The notes under the pieces are model-generated. The model was not told the DNA's origin, did not search any database, and saw only the letters and a program-made list of their open reading frames with translations. Below are positions 8,382-9,047 of a stretch of 9,047 nucleotides of DNA, in pieces. The stretch's first letter is position 1; the number at the start of each line of letters is the position of its first letter. The stretch spans positions 1-9,047 of the forward strand of contig CAMLQS010000200.1 in NCBI GenBank assembly GCA_946482165.1, read 5' to 3'. The DNA is from an uncultured Verrucomicrobiota bacterium. Lineage in GTDB: Bacteria; Verrucomicrobiota; Verrucomicrobiae; Opitutales; Opitutaceae. A program made the translations under genes and the position numbers.

Positions 8382-8425
8382 TCCGCCAAAAATCTGGCGG
8401 ATCAGATGAAAAACGGGCCGATCCG
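8382..8425 (-). promoter_or_regulatory. Overlapping, mutually exclusive inverted repeats in the adhesin leader
   Basis: Upstream of the large minus-strand gene, 8382-8387 (TCCGCC) pairs with 8396-8401 (GGCGGA). The overlapping 8398-8403 (CGGATC) pairs with 8420-8425 (GATCCG). Both pairings need the shared bases 8398-8401, so in a transcript only one hairpin can form at a time. This resembles the geometry of an attenuator, but the stems are only 6 bp and no U-tract follows. No convincing -10/-35 pair was found in 8279-8443. The transcription start is unknown, so the repeats may lie outside the mRNA. Confidence 0.3.
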
Positions 8426-8443
8426 AAGGGGGCTGGCGCCCGT

Positions 8444-8700
8444 CCGGCCCTTGCGGTCGTGCACGCGCGTTTCGAGCGTCACGGTGCGCATGGCGGTGTC
8501 GTAGTTGCGCAGCTCGGTCGGAACGTGAGCCACGGCGGCGTCGCGCGTGGCGGTTTCATCGTTGCATGCGTGAACGCCAAACGGCCCAGCGCGCACCAGG
8601 CCCGTCGTCGCCAGATAAACGGGACGAAGAATCCCCGGCGGCTGGCTGACTTCGGAGAAACCATTCTTCGTCGAAGACCCGCCGCAGACCACGGCAAATC
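8444..8700 (-). pseudogene. Remnant of a GH2 (beta-galactosidase-like) glycoside hydrolase
   Basis: About 86 codons in one minus-strand frame read as the junction between the GH2 sugar-binding sandwich and the following Ig-like sandwich. The motif GILRPVYLATTGLVRAG matches the G-G-I-x-R-P-V-Y-L signature of that junction. It is followed by a beta-rich stretch (ELRNYDTAMRTVTLETRVHD) typical of the second domain. No catalytic TIM barrel is present, and no credible start: the frame opens only at a GTG near 8749 with unrelated residues in front. The frame ends at TGA shortly after 8402, with meaningless residues after DRKGR (about 8444). It is therefore an internal fragment of a former enzyme lying directly downstream of the GH88/105 gene, in the same orientation. 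A real short protein is unlikely. Confidence 0.6.
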
Positions 8701-8734
8701 TTCGATGCACGCCGGATGAGCCGCGCGGACGGCG

Positions 8735-8754
8735 AGCCGGTTCGTCCACCGGCT
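8735..8754 (-). terminator. Short inverted repeat after the GH88/105-like gene
   Basis: Arms 8735-8741 (AGCCGGT) and 8748-8754 (ACCGGCT) form a perfect 7-bp stem with a 6-base loop, 60 bases past the stop codon of the GH88/105-like gene. No T-tract follows, so this is only a weak terminator candidate. The intervening 8755-8813 holds nothing else that can be recognised. Confidence 0.3.
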
Positions 8755-8813
8755 ACACCGTGAAGCGCGCCCTCGTATTCGGAAGCCCTTACATCATCCC
8801 GCCCCGTCCCCGC

Positions 8814-9047
8814 TCAGCGCAGTAGAGCCGTCGCCGTCCACAAGAGCGGCGCCTGCCCGTGCAGATCGCCCGTCGTGCGCGGACGGTCCATGTAGAATTG
8901 GTAATCGTTCTTCTTGTTCGTTCCGACGCACACCTCGCGCAGCCGGGCCTCTTCGTCGAGGTAGTCTGTCACCCGCAGCCAAGCCTTGCGCGCCGCCGGC
9001 GCATAGGTCGCCTGGTCCAGCCAGCCGTTTTTTACCCCCTCCACGAA
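8814..9047 (-). CDS. GH88/GH105-type unsaturated uronyl hydrolase, C-terminal end only
   Basis: The frame is open to the right edge and ends at the TGA complementary to 8814-8816, so about 77 C-terminal residues are visible and the start lies outside the window. The sequence fits the last helices and loops of the Glyco_hydro_88 (alpha/alpha)6 barrel: NGWLDQATYAPAARKAW, then REVCVGTNKKNDYQFYMDRP, then TTGDLHGQAPLLWTATALL. The DLHGQAP-x-LW segment near the C-terminus is characteristic of bacterial GH105-like proteins with a closing helix in which small residues face the active site. Enzymes of GH88/105 hydrolyse the 4,5-unsaturated uronic acid left at the end of oligosaccharides by polysaccharide lyases, for example on rhamnogalacturonan. 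The catalytic Asp residues lie in the part not seen. The GH2 remnant follows in the same direction, suggesting a former catabolic operon. Confidence 0.8.
   Translation of the reverse strand, partial: FVEGVKNGWLDQATYAPAARKAWLRVTDYLDEEARLREVCVGTNKKNDYQFYMDRPRTTGDLHGQAPLLWTATALLR

Noticed and set aside
2854..8473. 8-bp direct repeat CGCGTTTC at 2854-2861 and 8466-8473 as a target-site duplication around the pilin-adhesin block
   Set aside because: Eight bases of common high-GC sequence can match by chance over this distance. No transposase, terminal inverted repeats or att-like core accompany it.

Overview
The window is high-GC DNA with a Gram-negative carbohydrate-degradation gene style. Long secreted proteins are built from LamG, Ig-like, FnIII and autotransporter-type beta-helix modules. 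They sit with a stand-alone type II-like prepilin and with fragments of GH67-, GH2- and GH88/105-like enzymes. This combination, together with the C-terminal 'DxDADGLxNLLEYAL ... S.DL.TW' module, points to Verrucomicrobiota and most probably to an Opitutaceae-like bacterium. That placement is an inference from protein style; no marker gene is present.

Layout, left to right. (1) Positions 2-1891 (+): the 3' part of a GH67-like (alpha-glucuronidase-type) TIM-barrel protein whose start lies outside the window. (2) 1892-2067: non-coding, with a G9 tract and a near-perfect 15-bp-stem hairpin at 2039-2072. (3) About 2068-2866 (+): a decayed LamG-FnIII-LamG protein with several frame changes and a 3' end lost exactly where the next gene begins. 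(4) 2869-3627 (-): an intact 252-residue prepilin-like protein. (5) 3672-3720: a hairpin between the two minus-strand genes. (6) 3731-8278 (-): an intact 1515-residue secreted multidomain adhesin or carbohydrate-binding protein. (7) 8279-8443: its leader, with two mutually exclusive inverted repeats. (8) About 8444-8700 (-): a remnant of a GH2 beta-galactosidase-like enzyme. (9) 8814-9047 (-): the C-terminal end of a GH88/GH105 unsaturated-uronyl hydrolase that continues beyond the right edge.

The enzymes suggest a locus for degrading uronic-acid-containing plant polysaccharide such as glucuronoxylan or rhamnogalacturonan. The intact adhesin and prepilin genes run in one direction, 103 bp apart, and may be co-transcribed as a cell-surface binding or secretion pair. 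They are bordered on both sides by broken genes, so the pair may have been inserted into, or left behind in, a rearranged polysaccharide-utilisation region. No tRNA, rRNA, CRISPR array, transposase or insertion sequence was seen.
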